In this document: piece after piece, positions 48,488-57,876 of the stretch
Layout of the letters: each line of letters starts with the position of its first letter
Position numbering within the stretch: position 1 is the stretch's first letter
NCBI RefSeq assembly: GCF_036127095.1
Contig: NZ_CP108006.1
Span: 2,728,001 to 2,792,000 of the forward strand
Direction of reading: 5' to 3'
DNA length: 64,000 nucleotides
Origin: Streptomyces sp. NBC_00335
GTDB taxonomy: Bacteria > Actinomycetota > Actinomycetes > Streptomycetales > Streptomycetaceae
Notes under the pieces: model-generated
The model's database searches: none
Seen by the model: only the letters and a program-made list of their open reading frames with translations
Told to the model about the DNA's origin: nothing
Program-made: the position numbers and the translations under genes

Positions 48488-51400
48488 GTGCGTGCCTCCT
48501 GTGCGGTGTCCCCCCGGTCGGTCTGCCCCTGGTCCTGCGGCGGGCCCTGTCGGGGGTCCTGCGGCGCGTCCTGCCCGGGGGCCTGCCCGAGCTCGGCCTC
48601 CACCACGCGGCGCCCGTCCTGGGCACCCCGGTAGAACCCGCCGAGGCGGCGGCGCAGCTCGTCGGCGTCCACCCGGCCCGGCGCCGGGCGCACCTCTTCA
48701 CCGCGTCCGGCGGCCACCACGCGCGGGCTCCGCTTGGGCAGCCCCTTGTCGGTGAGGACCTCATCCGGTCCGGTCCCGTCCGGGGCCCGGTCCCCGGCGG
48801 GCGCCTCAGCCTGCGGCGGTACGCGGAACACCTGCTCGGCGGGTACGTCCGCGGGCGCCCCGGCGGCTGCGGCCGGGGCCTGGGCCTGGGCCTGGGCCTG
48901 GGCCTGCGGCGTCACGCGGAACACCTGCTCGGCGGGCACCTCGGCCGGTGCCGGGACCCGGAACACCTGCTCCGTGGGCGGCAGCTGCCCGGCCGGAGGC
49001 GCGAACGCCGCCGGAGCGGGCTCCGGGGCCACCCGGGCGGGCGGCTCCGCGGCGGCGCCCCGCGCGGTCTCGTGCGCGGGCTCCGGCTCGGGGAAGGCGG
49101 CGGGGGCCGGGGCGACGGCCGGCTCCGCGGCGGCGGCTTCGGGTGCGGCCGGGGCCGGCTCCGCCGGGAACTCCGCCTCCAGGTACGGCTCCGGGGACGG
49201 CTCCGCCGAGAACTCCGGCTCCGGGTACGGCTCCGGGGACGGCTCCGCCGGGAACTCCGCCTCCAGGTACGGCTCCGCCGAAAGCTCCGGCTCCAGGTAA
49301 GGCTCCGGGGCCCCCTCAAAGGCGGGCTCCGGCAGGGCCGGCGCCGCCGGGGTCCCGGGCATGGCGGCGCCAGGGCCCCGTACCCGCGAGGGAAGGGTGT
49401 TCTCGTTGGCCTCCGCGATCACCCCGGGCAGGTGCAGCGCGGGTGCGCCCGGTGCGCCCAGGGTGTGGACCGGCGAGGCCGGCGGGGTGGCGGGCAGCAG
49501 CGCGGCCGGTACGACGACCAGGGCCTCCGTACCGCCGTGCCGCTGGGTGCGCAGCTCGGCGCTGACCCCGTGCCGGGCCGCGAGCCGCCCGGCCACGTAC
49601 AGGCCGAGGCCCAGGCCGTGTTCGGACTCGGGCTCCTCGTCGTACGCGTCCGGCGTGGCCAGCCGCTCGTTGAGCGTGGCCAGCCGGTCCCCGGTGATCC
49701 CGATGCCCTCGTCGATGACGGACAGCACCACGTCGCCGGATTCCAGCAGCCATCCGGACACCTTCACCTTGGCGTCCGGCGGCGAGAAGGTCGTCGCGTT
49801 CTCCAGCAGCTCGGCCAGGACGTGCGAGATGTCGTCGGCGGCGTGCCCGGCGACCTGCGTGTACGAGGGCAGCACCCCGAGGTCGACGCGCTCGTAGCGC
49901 TCGATCTCGCTGACCGCCGCCCGCATGACGTCGACCAGCGGCACCGGCAGGCCCTGGCCGTGGCCGTGTTCCTGGCCGGCGAGGACGAGCAGGTTCTCGT
50001 TGTGGCGGCGCATCACGGTCGCCAGGTGGTCGAGCTTGAAGAGGGTGGAGAGGCGGTCCGGGTCCGGCTCCTCGGACTCCAGCTCCTCGATGACGGCGAG
50101 CTGGCGCTCGACGAGACCCAGGGTCCGCAGGGACAGCGAGACGGAGGTGGTCGACATGATGCGGCGGTGCTCTTCCAGCCCCGCCCGCAGCTGCGCGAGC
50201 TCTGCCTCCAGCGTCTCCCGGCCGGCCGAGAGCGCCTCGTTGCGGCCGATGAGGCGGCGCCGGTCGGCGTCGAGTCCGGCGATGCGGGTGTGCAGGGAGA
50301 CCGTCTGGTCGCGCACCGCGTTGAGGTGGCGCACCACCTCGGCGAACTCGTCGTTGCGGCCCGTGAACCGGACCGGTTCCACCGAGCCCTCGGGCGTCGC
50401 CAGCCGCGCCGCGCCGCGCCGCAGGACCGACAGCGGGCGGGTCAGGGAGCGTGCGATGGCGGTGGAGATGCCGAGGGTGAGGAGGAACAGCACGCCGAGG
50501 AAGGCGAGCTTGACCTCCAGCGCGGTCACGTCGTCGTCGCGCAGCGCGGCGAGCGCGGTGGCGCGCTGGCCGGCGAGGGTGGCCTCGACCGAGCGCATCC
50601 GGTCGACGCGGGCGGTGAGGGCCGGTCCGACGGTGGCGGGTTCGAGCTTGCGGTCGGCGGAGGAGAGGGTCGGCCGGTCGGTGAGCCGCGTGAGGTAGTC
50701 GTCGGCCGTCTTGACCTCGGGTCCGGTGACGGTGGCGGCGAGGCTCTGGCGTACGTCGGGGCGGGCTGCCCGCGCGAAATCGTCGAGCGCGCCCTGCTCC
50801 CGTACGCGCGCCCGCTGGGCGGCGGCGGCGAGTTCGTCGACCTCGGCGGCGCCCGGCTGTCGGCCGCCACCGGGCACGGACAGTGCGGCGAGCAGCAGTC
50901 CGCGGGTGGCGGAGGCCTGCTCCACTGCCTGGCCGAGGGGGCCCAGCGGGCGGGTGGTGACGAGGGCGTCCGCGGCGCGCGGCGGGGTCAGCTCGGCGAG
51001 CCGGCCGCTCGGCGCGAGGACTTCGGCGATGACGCGGGAGTAGGCCTGATGGGCGGTGAGGGCGCTGTCCTTGCCCTCGATGGACTCGGTGCGGACGGCG
51101 CCGACCCGGCCGAGTGCCTGGGCGAGCTCCTCGTCGGCTTCGGCCCGGACCTCGGCGAGCTGGCGGTCGGTGCCCGCGGCGCGCTCCTGGACCGCGGCGG
51201 CCTGCGTGCCCTTGGCGCCGCCGGGGCGGCCCTCGGCCACGTACGCGGTGACGGCGTCGCGCTCGTCTCCGAGCAGGTGGGCGAGGGTGAGGGTCTGCCG
51301 GCTCCGGTCGGCGAGGGTGACCAGTTCCTGGGAGTCCTTCAGGTCCGCGGAGGCGGACAGGACGGCGGGCGCTCCCGCCGCGAGGACGGCGAGCCCGGCC

Positions 51401-51561
51401 ACGGCGACCCCGATGACCAGCCTTCGGCGCACACGGACGCGGCGCCCTGCGGGAGCGGTCGCGGCGACCGGGCCCTCGGGGGCTCGTCGGTCGGGTGCGG
51501 TGCCGTCGGGTGCGGTGCCGTTCGCGACGGTGCCGTTCTTCCGAGGCCGCTTCTTCTGCAC
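48484..51561 (-). CDS. cvnA: Conservon sensor kinase CvnA
   Basis: About 1025 residues. N-terminal helix, nitrate/nitrite-sensor-type extracytoplasmic domain (LADRSRQTLTLAHLLGDERD), second helix near 350, HAMP, coiled coil, and a HATPase domain with ENATTFSPPDAKVKVS and GLGLYVAGRLAARHGV. No clear phospho-acceptor His motif, as usual for CvnA. A 300-residue Pro/Glu/Ala tail carries Glu-Pro-Tyr repeats and three EQVFRV motifs. The GTG at 51561 is chosen over the TTG at 51573 because AGGA lies 9-10 nt upstream. Confidence 0.92.
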   Translation of the reverse strand: MQKKRPRKNGTVANGTAPDGTAPDRRAPEGPVAATAPAGRRVRVRRRLVIGVAVAGLAVLAAGAPAVLSASADLKDSQELVTLADRSRQTLTLAHLLGDERDAVTAYVAEGRPGGAKGTQAAAVQERAAGTDRQLAEVRAEADEELAQALGRVGAVRTESIEGKDSALTAHQAYSRVIAEVLAPSGRLAELTPPRAADALVTTRPLGPLGQAVEQASATRGLLLAALSVPGGGRQPGAAEVDELAAAAQRARVREQGALDDFARAARPDVRQSLAATVTGPEVKTADDYLTRLTDRPTLSSADRKLEPATVGPALTARVDRMRSVEATLAGQRATALAALRDDDVTALEVKLAFLGVLFLLTLGISTAIARSLTRPLSVLRRGAARLATPEGSVEPVRFTGRNDEFAEVVRHLNAVRDQTVSLHTRIAGLDADRRRLIGRNEALSAGRETLEAELAQLRAGLEEHRRIMSTTSVSLSLRTLGLVERQLAVIEELESEEPDPDRLSTLFKLDHLATVMRRHNENLLVLAGQEHGHGQGLPVPLVDVMRAAVSEIERYERVDLGVLPSYTQVAGHAADDISHVLAELLENATTFSPPDAKVKVSGWLLESGDVVLSVIDEGIGITGDRLATLNERLATPDAYDEEPESEHGLGLGLYVAGRLAARHGVSAELRTQRHGGTEALVVVPAALLPATPPASPVHTLGAPGAPALHLPGVIAEANENTLPSRVRGPGAAMPGTPAAPALPEPAFEGAPEPYLEPELSAEPYLEAEFPAEPSPEPYPEPEFSAEPSPEPYLEAEFPAEPAPAAPEAAAAEPAVAPAPAAFPEPEPAHETARGAAAEPPARVAPEPAPAAFAPPAGQLPPTEQVFRVPAPAEVPAEQVFRVTPQAQAQAQAQAPAAAAGAPADVPAEQVFRVPPQAEAPAGDRAPDGTGPDEVLTDKGLPKRSPRVVAAGRGEEVRPAPGRVDADELRRRLGGFYRGAQDGRRVVEAELGQAPGQDAPQDPRQGPPQDQGQTDRGDTAQEART

Positions 51562-51977
51562 CGGTGCTCGCAATCCTGTTTACGTGTGCTGCTCGTGCTC
51601 GTTGCCTGTTGGGGCCGGGGTGACGGCCGGTCACCGCAGACGGTTGCCCGCCTCCGTTGTACCGCCGCGCCGTACCGCCGCACTGCTTCAGACCCTCGCA
51701 GCGAGTTGGGATGAGGGCCGCACATCGCCCGCCCGGCCACACGAAGGAGTGAACAGTACGGAGGAGTTGGCGACCAACTCGGCGATCGGCTGTCAGAGCC
51801 CGGCCGTGGACGGGTGGTTGAAAGATCGATGCGGCTTTTGGCAGGATGCCCGCCCACAGGGCGAGGGTCACCCCGCCGACCCCGGGAGTCCCTTCACGCC
51901 CCACCCGCCCCACTTTGGTCCGGACCTTCCCCGGCTTCTCCCTCCCCTACGGAGCCCCGCGCGGGCAGAATGTCCGT

Positions 51978-52751
51978 ATGCGCATCGACCTCTCCTCCGC
52001 CCCCGGCAATCCGGAACGCCCCAACGAGGACTGGGTGTCGGCCGCGATCCCCGCCTCGGGCGGCGGCGTTCTGGTCGCCCTCGACGGGGTCACCCCGCCT
52101 CCGGGCGAGGTCGGATGCGCGCACGGAGTGCCGTGGTTCGCGGCCCGGCTGGGCGGCCGATTGACCGAACTGTCCGGATCGCGCCGGGACATGCCCCTCG
52201 ACCGGGTCCTTTCGGAGGCCATCCGCGACACCGCGGACGCCCACCGCGACACGTGTGACCTTTCTCACGTCCGGACGCCGCAGGCGACGGTGGTCGTGGT
52301 CCGCTGGGACGAGACCTGGGTCGAGCACCTGGTGCTGTCGGACTCCGTGCTCCTCCTCCAGGCGCCCGGCGGCGAGGTGCGCGCCGTGCTCGACGACCGG
52401 CTGGACCGGATCCCGCGCGAGCTGCTGCGCACGGAGGCCTCCGCCGACAGGCTGCGCAACGCGGAGGGCGGCTTCTTCACCGCCGCCGCGGATCCGGAGG
52501 TGGCGGCCCGGGCGGTGACGGGGCGGACGCCGCGCGCGGGGGTGCGGGCGGTGGCGGCGCTCACGGACGGGGCCGGCCGGTGGACGGACACGTTCGCCGA
52601 GGGCGACTGGGCCGCATGCCTGGCCGTGCTGCGCAAGGAGGGCGCGCAGTCCCTGATCGACCGGGTGCGCACGCTGGAATCGGACCCGGGCCGGGCACAC
52701 CGCCGCGGCAAGCGCCACGACGACGCGTCGGCGGCGTACGCGGAGCTGTAG
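51978..52751 (+). CDS. PP2C-like phosphatase-domain protein
   Basis: A 257-residue protein starting MRIDLSSAPGNPERPNEDWV, the NED-type start of PP2C phosphatases. ALDGVTPP follows in place of the usual DGMGG, and AALTDGAGRW later in place of the second metal Asp motif. Some metal ligands may therefore be weak. The ATG at 51978 is chosen because the PP2C fold begins there. Divergent from the conservon across about 415 bp, of which 51562-51977 holds no gene I recognise; substrate unknown. Confidence 0.75.
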   Translation: MRIDLSSAPGNPERPNEDWVSAAIPASGGGVLVALDGVTPPPGEVGCAHGVPWFAARLGGRLTELSGSRRDMPLDRVLSEAIRDTADAHRDTCDLSHVRTPQATVVVVRWDETWVEHLVLSDSVLLLQAPGGEVRAVLDDRLDRIPRELLRTEASADRLRNAEGGFFTAAADPEVAARAVTGRTPRAGVRAVAALTDGAGRWTDTFAEGDWAACLAVLRKEGAQSLIDRVRTLESDPGRAHRRGKRHDDASAAYAEL

Positions 52752-52790
52752 GGGCGTCCGGCTACGCGCCCCGCCCCGCCCCGGGTGCTG

Positions 52791-53261
52791 CTACTCGCCG
52801 CCCGCGTTCAACTGGTTCAGGAGCCGGGCCAGTTCCGCCACTTCCCCGCGGTCCCAGTCCGCGAGCTTGCGCATGTACTGCTCGCGCCGGGCGCCCCGGA
52901 CCCGCAGGAAGCGTTCCCGGCCCTCCTCGGTGAGCCCGACCAGGAAGGCCCGCCCGTCCGCCGGGTCCGGCTCGCGGGCCAGCAGGCCCAGTACCTCCAG
53001 GGCCCGCAGCTGGCGGCTCATCGTGGCCTTGCCGACCCCGAAGTACGCGGCGAGCTCGGTCGCCCGCTGCCGCCCGGCGGCCTCCAGCCGTACGAGGAGC
53101 CCGTACGCCGCCGGTTCCAGCTCCGGGTGCAGCTCGCGCGCCATCTCCCCGGAGGAGGCGCGGGCCCGTCGGAGGAAGACGGACAGCTCCCGCTCCAGGG
53201 CAAGGAACTCCTGGTCTTCGGTCCCGTGCAAGGCCCGCTCCTTCGCTGGTGTGTGGCCCAC
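52791..53261 (-). CDS. MarR-family transcriptional regulator
   Basis: A 156-residue winged-helix protein: AAYGLLVRLEAAGRQRATEL, then AAYFGVGKATMSRQLRALEV and the wing EPDPADGRAFLVGLTEEGRE. ATG at 53261; a later start near EDQEFLALERE is possible. Lon ends 82 bp upstream in the same direction. Ligand unknown. Confidence 0.9.
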   Translation of the reverse strand: MGHTPAKERALHGTEDQEFLALERELSVFLRRARASSGEMARELHPELEPAAYGLLVRLEAAGRQRATELAAYFGVGKATMSRQLRALEVLGLLAREPDPADGRAFLVGLTEEGRERFLRVRGARREQYMRKLADWDRGEVAELARLLNQLNAGGE

Positions 53262-53342
53262 CAGTATTTCGCAGCGGGTGCGCCGGGGACCCGGGGCCCC
53301 GCCGGAGCGGGGAGCCCGGGCCCCCGGTGCGCGCCTTTCGGA

Positions 53343-55739
53343 TCAGGCCACGGCGGCCACCGGGACGCTGTCCGCGGCCAGGGCCAGCTCCAGGACCTGG
53401 CGTACGTCCGTCACCGGGTGCACCGACAGCCCCGCCAGCACCTCGGCCGGTACGTCGTCCAGGTCGGCCTCGTTGCGCTTCGGGATGATGACGGTGGTCA
53501 GCCCGGCCCGGTGCGCGGCCAGCAGCTTCTGCTTGACCCCGCCGATCGGCAGCACCCGCCCGGTCAGCGAGACCTCGCCGGTCATGGCCACGTCCGTGCG
53601 GACCTGCCGCCCGGACAGCAGCGAGGCCAGCGCCGTCGTCATCGTGATGCCCGCGCTCGGACCGTCCTTGGGCACCGCGCCCGCCGGGAAGTGGATGTGC
53701 ACGCCCCGGTCCTTCAGGTCGGCGACCGGGAGTTCCAGCTCGGCGCCGTGCGAGCGCAGGAAGCTGAGCGCGATCTGCGCCGACTCCTTCATCACGTCTC
53801 CGAGCTGGCCCGTCAGGGTGAGCCCGGCCGCGCCCGTCTCGGGATCGGCCAGCGAGGCCTCGACGAACAGGACGTCACCGCCCGCCCCGGTCACGGCGAG
53901 GCCGGTGGCCACGCCCGGTACCGCGGTGCGCCGCTCGGCCGGGTCCTGCGCGGACTCCGGCACGTGGTGCGGGCGCCCGATGAGCTCCCGCAGGTCGCCG
54001 GCGCCGATCCGCAGCGGCAGCTCCCGCTCCCCCAGCTCGTGCTGGGAGGCCACCTTGCGCAACAGCCGGGCGAGGGAACGCTCCAGGGTGCGCACGCCCG
54101 CCTCGCGGGTGTACTCCCCCGCCAGCTTGCGCAGCGCGTCCTCCTCCAGGACCACTTCCTCCGCGGCCAGGCCGGCGCGCTCCAGCTGCCGGGGCAGCAG
54201 GTGGTCGCGGGCGATGACGACCTTCTCGTCCTCGGTGTAGCCGTCGAGGCAGACCAGTTCCATCCGGTCGGCGAGGGCCTCGGGGATGGCTTCCAGCACG
54301 TTCGCGGTGGCGAGGAACACCACGTCGCTCAGGTCCAGTTCCACCTCCAGGTAGTGGTCCCGGAAGGTGTGGTTCTGGGCCGGGTCGAGGACTTCGAGCA
54401 GCGCGGCCGCCGGGTCTCCCCGGAAGTCGGAGCCGACCTTGTCGATCTCGTCGAGCAGCACGACCGGGTTCATGGAGCCGGCTTCCTTGATCGCCCGTAC
54501 GATCCGGCCGGGCAGCGCGCCCACGTACGTACGCCGGTGCCCGCGGATCTCGGCCTCGTCGCGGACCCCGCCGAGGGCCACGCGGACGAACTTGCGCCCC
54601 ATGGCGTGGGCCACGGACTCCCCGAGGGAGGTCTTTCCGACGCCCGGAGGGCCTACGAGCGCCAGCACGGCCCCGCCCCTGCGGCCGCCGACGACGCCCA
54701 TCCCGCGCTCGGAGCGGCGCTTGCGCACCGCCAGGTACTCGGTGATCCGGTCCTTCACGTCGCTCAGCCCGGCGTGCTCCGCGTCCAGGACGGCGCGGGC
54801 CCCCCGGATGTCGTACTCGTCCTCGGTCCGCTCGTTCCAGGGCAGTTCGAGCACGGTGTCCAGCCAGGTGCGGATCCAGGATCCCTCCGGGGACTGGTCG
54901 CTGGAGCGCTCCAGCTTGTCGACCTCCTTGAGGGCGGCCTCCCGTACCTTCTCGGGCAGGTCGGCGGCCTCGACGCGAGCCCGGTAGTCGTCGGACTCCT
55001 CGCCCTCCTTCTCCCCGCTGAGCTCGCGCAGTTCCTTGCGCACGGCGTCGAGCTGCCGCTTGAGCAGGAACTCGCGCTGGACCTTGTCGACGCCGTCCTG
55101 GACGTCCTTGGCGATGGACTCGGCGACGTCCTGCTCGGCGAGGTGGTCGCTGAGCGCCTTGACGGCGAGCTTCAGCCGGGCGACGGGGTCGGCCGTCTCC
55201 AGCAGTTCCACCTTCTGCTCGATGCTCAGGAACGGGGAGTAGCCGGAGTTGTCCGCGAGGGCCCCGACCCCCTCGATCTGCTGCACGCGGTCCACGACCT
55301 GCCAGGCCCCGCGCTTCTTGAGCCAGCTCGTGGCGAGCGCCTTGTACTCCTTGACGAGCTCGGCGACGGCCCCGGGCAGCGGATCGGGGACGGCCTCGTC
55401 CACCGTCTCGCCCTCGACCCAGAGCGCGGCCCCGGGCCCGGTCGTCCCGGCCCCGATACGGACCCGGCCGCGCCCCCTGATCAGCGCCCCGGGATCCCCG
55501 TCGGACAGCCGTCCCACCTGCTCGACGGTCCCGAGCACGCCGGTGGCGGCGTACTTCCCGTCGACCCGGGGCACGAGCAGCACCTTCGGCTTGTCCCCCG
55601 CGGCGGCGGCCTGAGCGGCCTCGACGGCACCCCGCACCTCGGCGTCGGACAGGTCCAGCGGAACGACCATCCCGGGCAGCACGACCTCGTCGTCGAGCGG
55701 CAGCACGGGCAGGGTGAGCGTTACGGACGTCGAAGCCAT
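53343..55739 (-). CDS. lon: ATP-dependent Lon protease
   Basis: A 798-residue full-length Lon. N-terminal substrate-binding domain (LPLDDEVVLPGMVVPLDLSD), coiled-coil middle, AAA+ module with Walker A GPPGVGKTSLG, Walker B VVLLDEIDK, and the protease domain with catalytic Ser695 (PKDGPSAGI) and a Lys at about 736-738 (GGVKQKLLAAHRAG). Start ATG with GGAGGGA. It degrades misfolded and regulatory proteins. No HAIR-type repressor box was found by eye. Confidence 0.97.
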   Translation of the reverse strand: MASTSVTLTLPVLPLDDEVVLPGMVVPLDLSDAEVRGAVEAAQAAAAGDKPKVLLVPRVDGKYAATGVLGTVEQVGRLSDGDPGALIRGRGRVRIGAGTTGPGAALWVEGETVDEAVPDPLPGAVAELVKEYKALATSWLKKRGAWQVVDRVQQIEGVGALADNSGYSPFLSIEQKVELLETADPVARLKLAVKALSDHLAEQDVAESIAKDVQDGVDKVQREFLLKRQLDAVRKELRELSGEKEGEESDDYRARVEAADLPEKVREAALKEVDKLERSSDQSPEGSWIRTWLDTVLELPWNERTEDEYDIRGARAVLDAEHAGLSDVKDRITEYLAVRKRRSERGMGVVGGRRGGAVLALVGPPGVGKTSLGESVAHAMGRKFVRVALGGVRDEAEIRGHRRTYVGALPGRIVRAIKEAGSMNPVVLLDEIDKVGSDFRGDPAAALLEVLDPAQNHTFRDHYLEVELDLSDVVFLATANVLEAIPEALADRMELVCLDGYTEDEKVVIARDHLLPRQLERAGLAAEEVVLEEDALRKLAGEYTREAGVRTLERSLARLLRKVASQHELGERELPLRIGAGDLRELIGRPHHVPESAQDPAERRTAVPGVATGLAVTGAGGDVLFVEASLADPETGAAGLTLTGQLGDVMKESAQIALSFLRSHGAELELPVADLKDRGVHIHFPAGAVPKDGPSAGITMTTALASLLSGRQVRTDVAMTGEVSLTGRVLPIGGVKQKLLAAHRAGLTTVIIPKRNEADLDDVPAEVLAGLSVHPVTDVRQVLELALAADSVPVAAVA

Positions 55740-55840
55740 GATGTTCCCTCCGGCAGTGAAGTTGAGCTATGCCGACTCAATGCACGCGCGCCCCCCAATG
55801 TTCCCCAACACCCGTTCGCCGGGGGCGAACAGGGCTCGGA

Positions 55841-57115
55841 TCACTGCCGCAAGGCCTCCACCGGCTCGATGCGGGCCGCCCTGCGGGCCGGGTAGAGACC
55901 CGCGAGCACGCCGGTCAGCAGGCCGATCAGGGGGGCCGACGCGGCGACCGCCGGGTGGACGACCGGGGACCATTCCTTGGCGATGGAGACGGTCACGACC
56001 ACCAGCACGCCCACGCTCGTCCCCACGAGCCCGCCGAGCGCACCGAGGGCTCCGGACTCGGTGAGGAACTGGAAGGTGACGTGGTGCCGTCTGGCGCCCA
56101 GCGCTCGCCGGAGCCCTATCTCGCCCGTCCGCTCCAGTACGGCGACCAGGGTGGTGTTCGCGATGCCGACCGCGCCGATCACCAGGCAGATTCCGGCCAG
56201 GGCGAGGAAGAGCTGGGAGAGGTCGTCCCCGACCGACGAGCGCAGGGTCCGGGGATCGGGGGGTGCGAGGGCGCGTACGTACTCGGGGTGGTCGGCCCGC
56301 ACGGCCACGGGGGCTTCGCGCGCGACCTGCGGGGCGGCGCCGAGCTCCGTGGCGACGAGCATGGCGGCCGTCCCGGCGGCCGGCGACCCCCACAGGGTCT
56401 CGGCCGTCGTGCGCGGCACCATCACGGCGAGCAGGAGTTCCGGCCGCCGCTCGGCGTCGGAGACGATGCCCATCACGGTGAACGCCTGGTCCCCGATGAA
56501 GACGGCGGGATCGGTGCCGAGGCTGGTGATGCCGAGCCGCTCCGCGACGGTCTGGCCGATGACCACGACGGGCTCACGGCGCTCGCTCAGCCGGCGATCG
56601 TAGAGCCGGCCCTGCGCGAGGGTGAGCTGTGCGGCGTCCAGCGCCTCGGGGGACGCGGCGAAGACGGAGGTGTCGGCATGGACCCCGTCGACCAGCGGGG
56701 AGCCGGTGACCTGTTGCCCCTTCGGGAGCTTGACCTGCCAGAGCACGCCGCCCGCCCGCACCCCGTTGACCCGCTTGACCAGCTCTTCGGCATCGGGCCC
56801 GAACGCCTGCGCGATCGCGGGGTCGTGCTCGGCCGCCGCGTCCTCCAGGGTCACCTCGGTGGCCGTCAGGGCGTTGAAGCGGTCGTCGATCTGGGCCGAT
56901 GCCGTGGCGGTCAGGCCGAGGACCGACACGAAGGCCCCCACGCCGAGGACGGTGCCGAGCGAGGTCAGAGCGGACCGGGCAGGACGTTGCAGCACCCCGG
57001 AGAGCGCCTCGGCGAACAGGTCCCGCCACGCCAGGCGGGAGGTCGGCAGCCCGGCGGTGTCGTCCGGAGCGCTGGAGGTCGTACGGGGTGTACGGGGCGC
57101 GCGGCGAAGTCTCAC
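55841..57115 (-). CDS. MacB/FtsX-type ABC permease
   Basis: A 424-residue permease: basic N-terminus, helix about 48-70 (SLGTVLGVGAFVSVLGLTAT), a large extracytoplasmic domain (about 75-280), and three helices in the C-terminal 130 residues with GLRRALGARRHHVTFQFLTE. The GTG start overlaps the ATPase stop. Last gene of the efflux operon; mechanotransmission-type rather than classic transport is expected. Confidence 0.9.
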   Translation of the reverse strand: MRLRRAPRTPRTTSSAPDDTAGLPTSRLAWRDLFAEALSGVLQRPARSALTSLGTVLGVGAFVSVLGLTATASAQIDDRFNALTATEVTLEDAAAEHDPAIAQAFGPDAEELVKRVNGVRAGGVLWQVKLPKGQQVTGSPLVDGVHADTSVFAASPEALDAAQLTLAQGRLYDRRLSERREPVVVIGQTVAERLGITSLGTDPAVFIGDQAFTVMGIVSDAERRPELLLAVMVPRTTAETLWGSPAAGTAAMLVATELGAAPQVAREAPVAVRADHPEYVRALAPPDPRTLRSSVGDDLSQLFLALAGICLVIGAVGIANTTLVAVLERTGEIGLRRALGARRHHVTFQFLTESGALGALGGLVGTSVGVLVVVTVSIAKEWSPVVHPAVAASAPLIGLLTGVLAGLYPARRAARIEPVEALRQ

Positions 57116-57876
57116 GCGGGCCTCCCGTCCGGCAGGTCCAGGACTCCGCTCCCGGCGCCGCTCCGGGCCGGCCGCGCCTCGTCGGCGGCGGCCGGAGCGA
57201 GCACTCCGTCCCGTACGGTGACCGTCCGCGCGCCCTGGGCCGCGACCTCCCTGTCATGGGTGATCACCAGCACCGTCATGCCGTCCTCGTGCAGGGTGGC
57301 GAGGAGGTCGAGAACGCGCCGGGAGTTCATCGAGTCGAGATTGCCCGTCGGCTCGTCGCACAGCAGCAGCGACGGGCCGTGCGCGAGGGCCCGCGCGACG
57401 GCGACGCGCTGCCTCTCCCCGCCGGACATGCGGGTGGGCAGGGAGTCCAGCCGGTGCCCGAGTCCGACCCTGAGCAACGCCTCACGGGCTCGCTCCCGCC
57501 TGTCGCCCCGGGGGACGGCGGTGTTGTAGACCATGCCGAGCATCACGTTCTCCAGGGCCGTGCGGTGGGGCAGGAGGTGGAAGGCCTGGAAGACGAAGCC
57601 GATGCGGTGGCCGCGCAGCGCCGTCCGCCGCGCGTCGCCCAGTCCGCCGGTGTCGAGGCCGTCCAGGAAGTAGCTGCCGGTCGTCGGCCGGTCCAGCAGC
57701 CCGATCACGTTGAGCAGGGTCGACTTGCCGGACCCGGAGGGGCCGACCACCGTGACGAACTCCCCCCGGCGCACGGTGAGATCGCTCGGATGCAGCGCGG
57801 TGACCGGCGGCCGGCCCGGATAGGTCAGCCCGGCCTGCCGGAACTCGATGACGGGGGGTGCGGCACTGTCGGTCAC
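57112..57876 (-). CDS. MacB-type ABC ATPase
   Basis: A 254-residue ATPase: Walker A GPSGSGKSTLLN, Q-loop FVFQAFHLLPH, signature MSGGERQRVAVARAL, Walker B LLLCDEPTGNLD, H-loop VITHD. The GTG at 57876 overlaps the adaptor stop (GTGA). The long same-strand frame to 59670 is a shadow of the adaptor gene. Confidence 0.93.
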   Translation of the reverse strand: MTDSAAPPVIEFRQAGLTYPGRPPVTALHPSDLTVRRGEFVTVVGPSGSGKSTLLNVIGLLDRPTTGSYFLDGLDTGGLGDARRTALRGHRIGFVFQAFHLLPHRTALENVMLGMVYNTAVPRGDRRERAREALLRVGLGHRLDSLPTRMSGGERQRVAVARALAHGPSLLLCDEPTGNLDSMNSRRVLDLLATLHEDGMTVLVITHDREVAAQGARTVTVRDGVLAPAAADEARPARSGAGSGVLDLPDGRPA

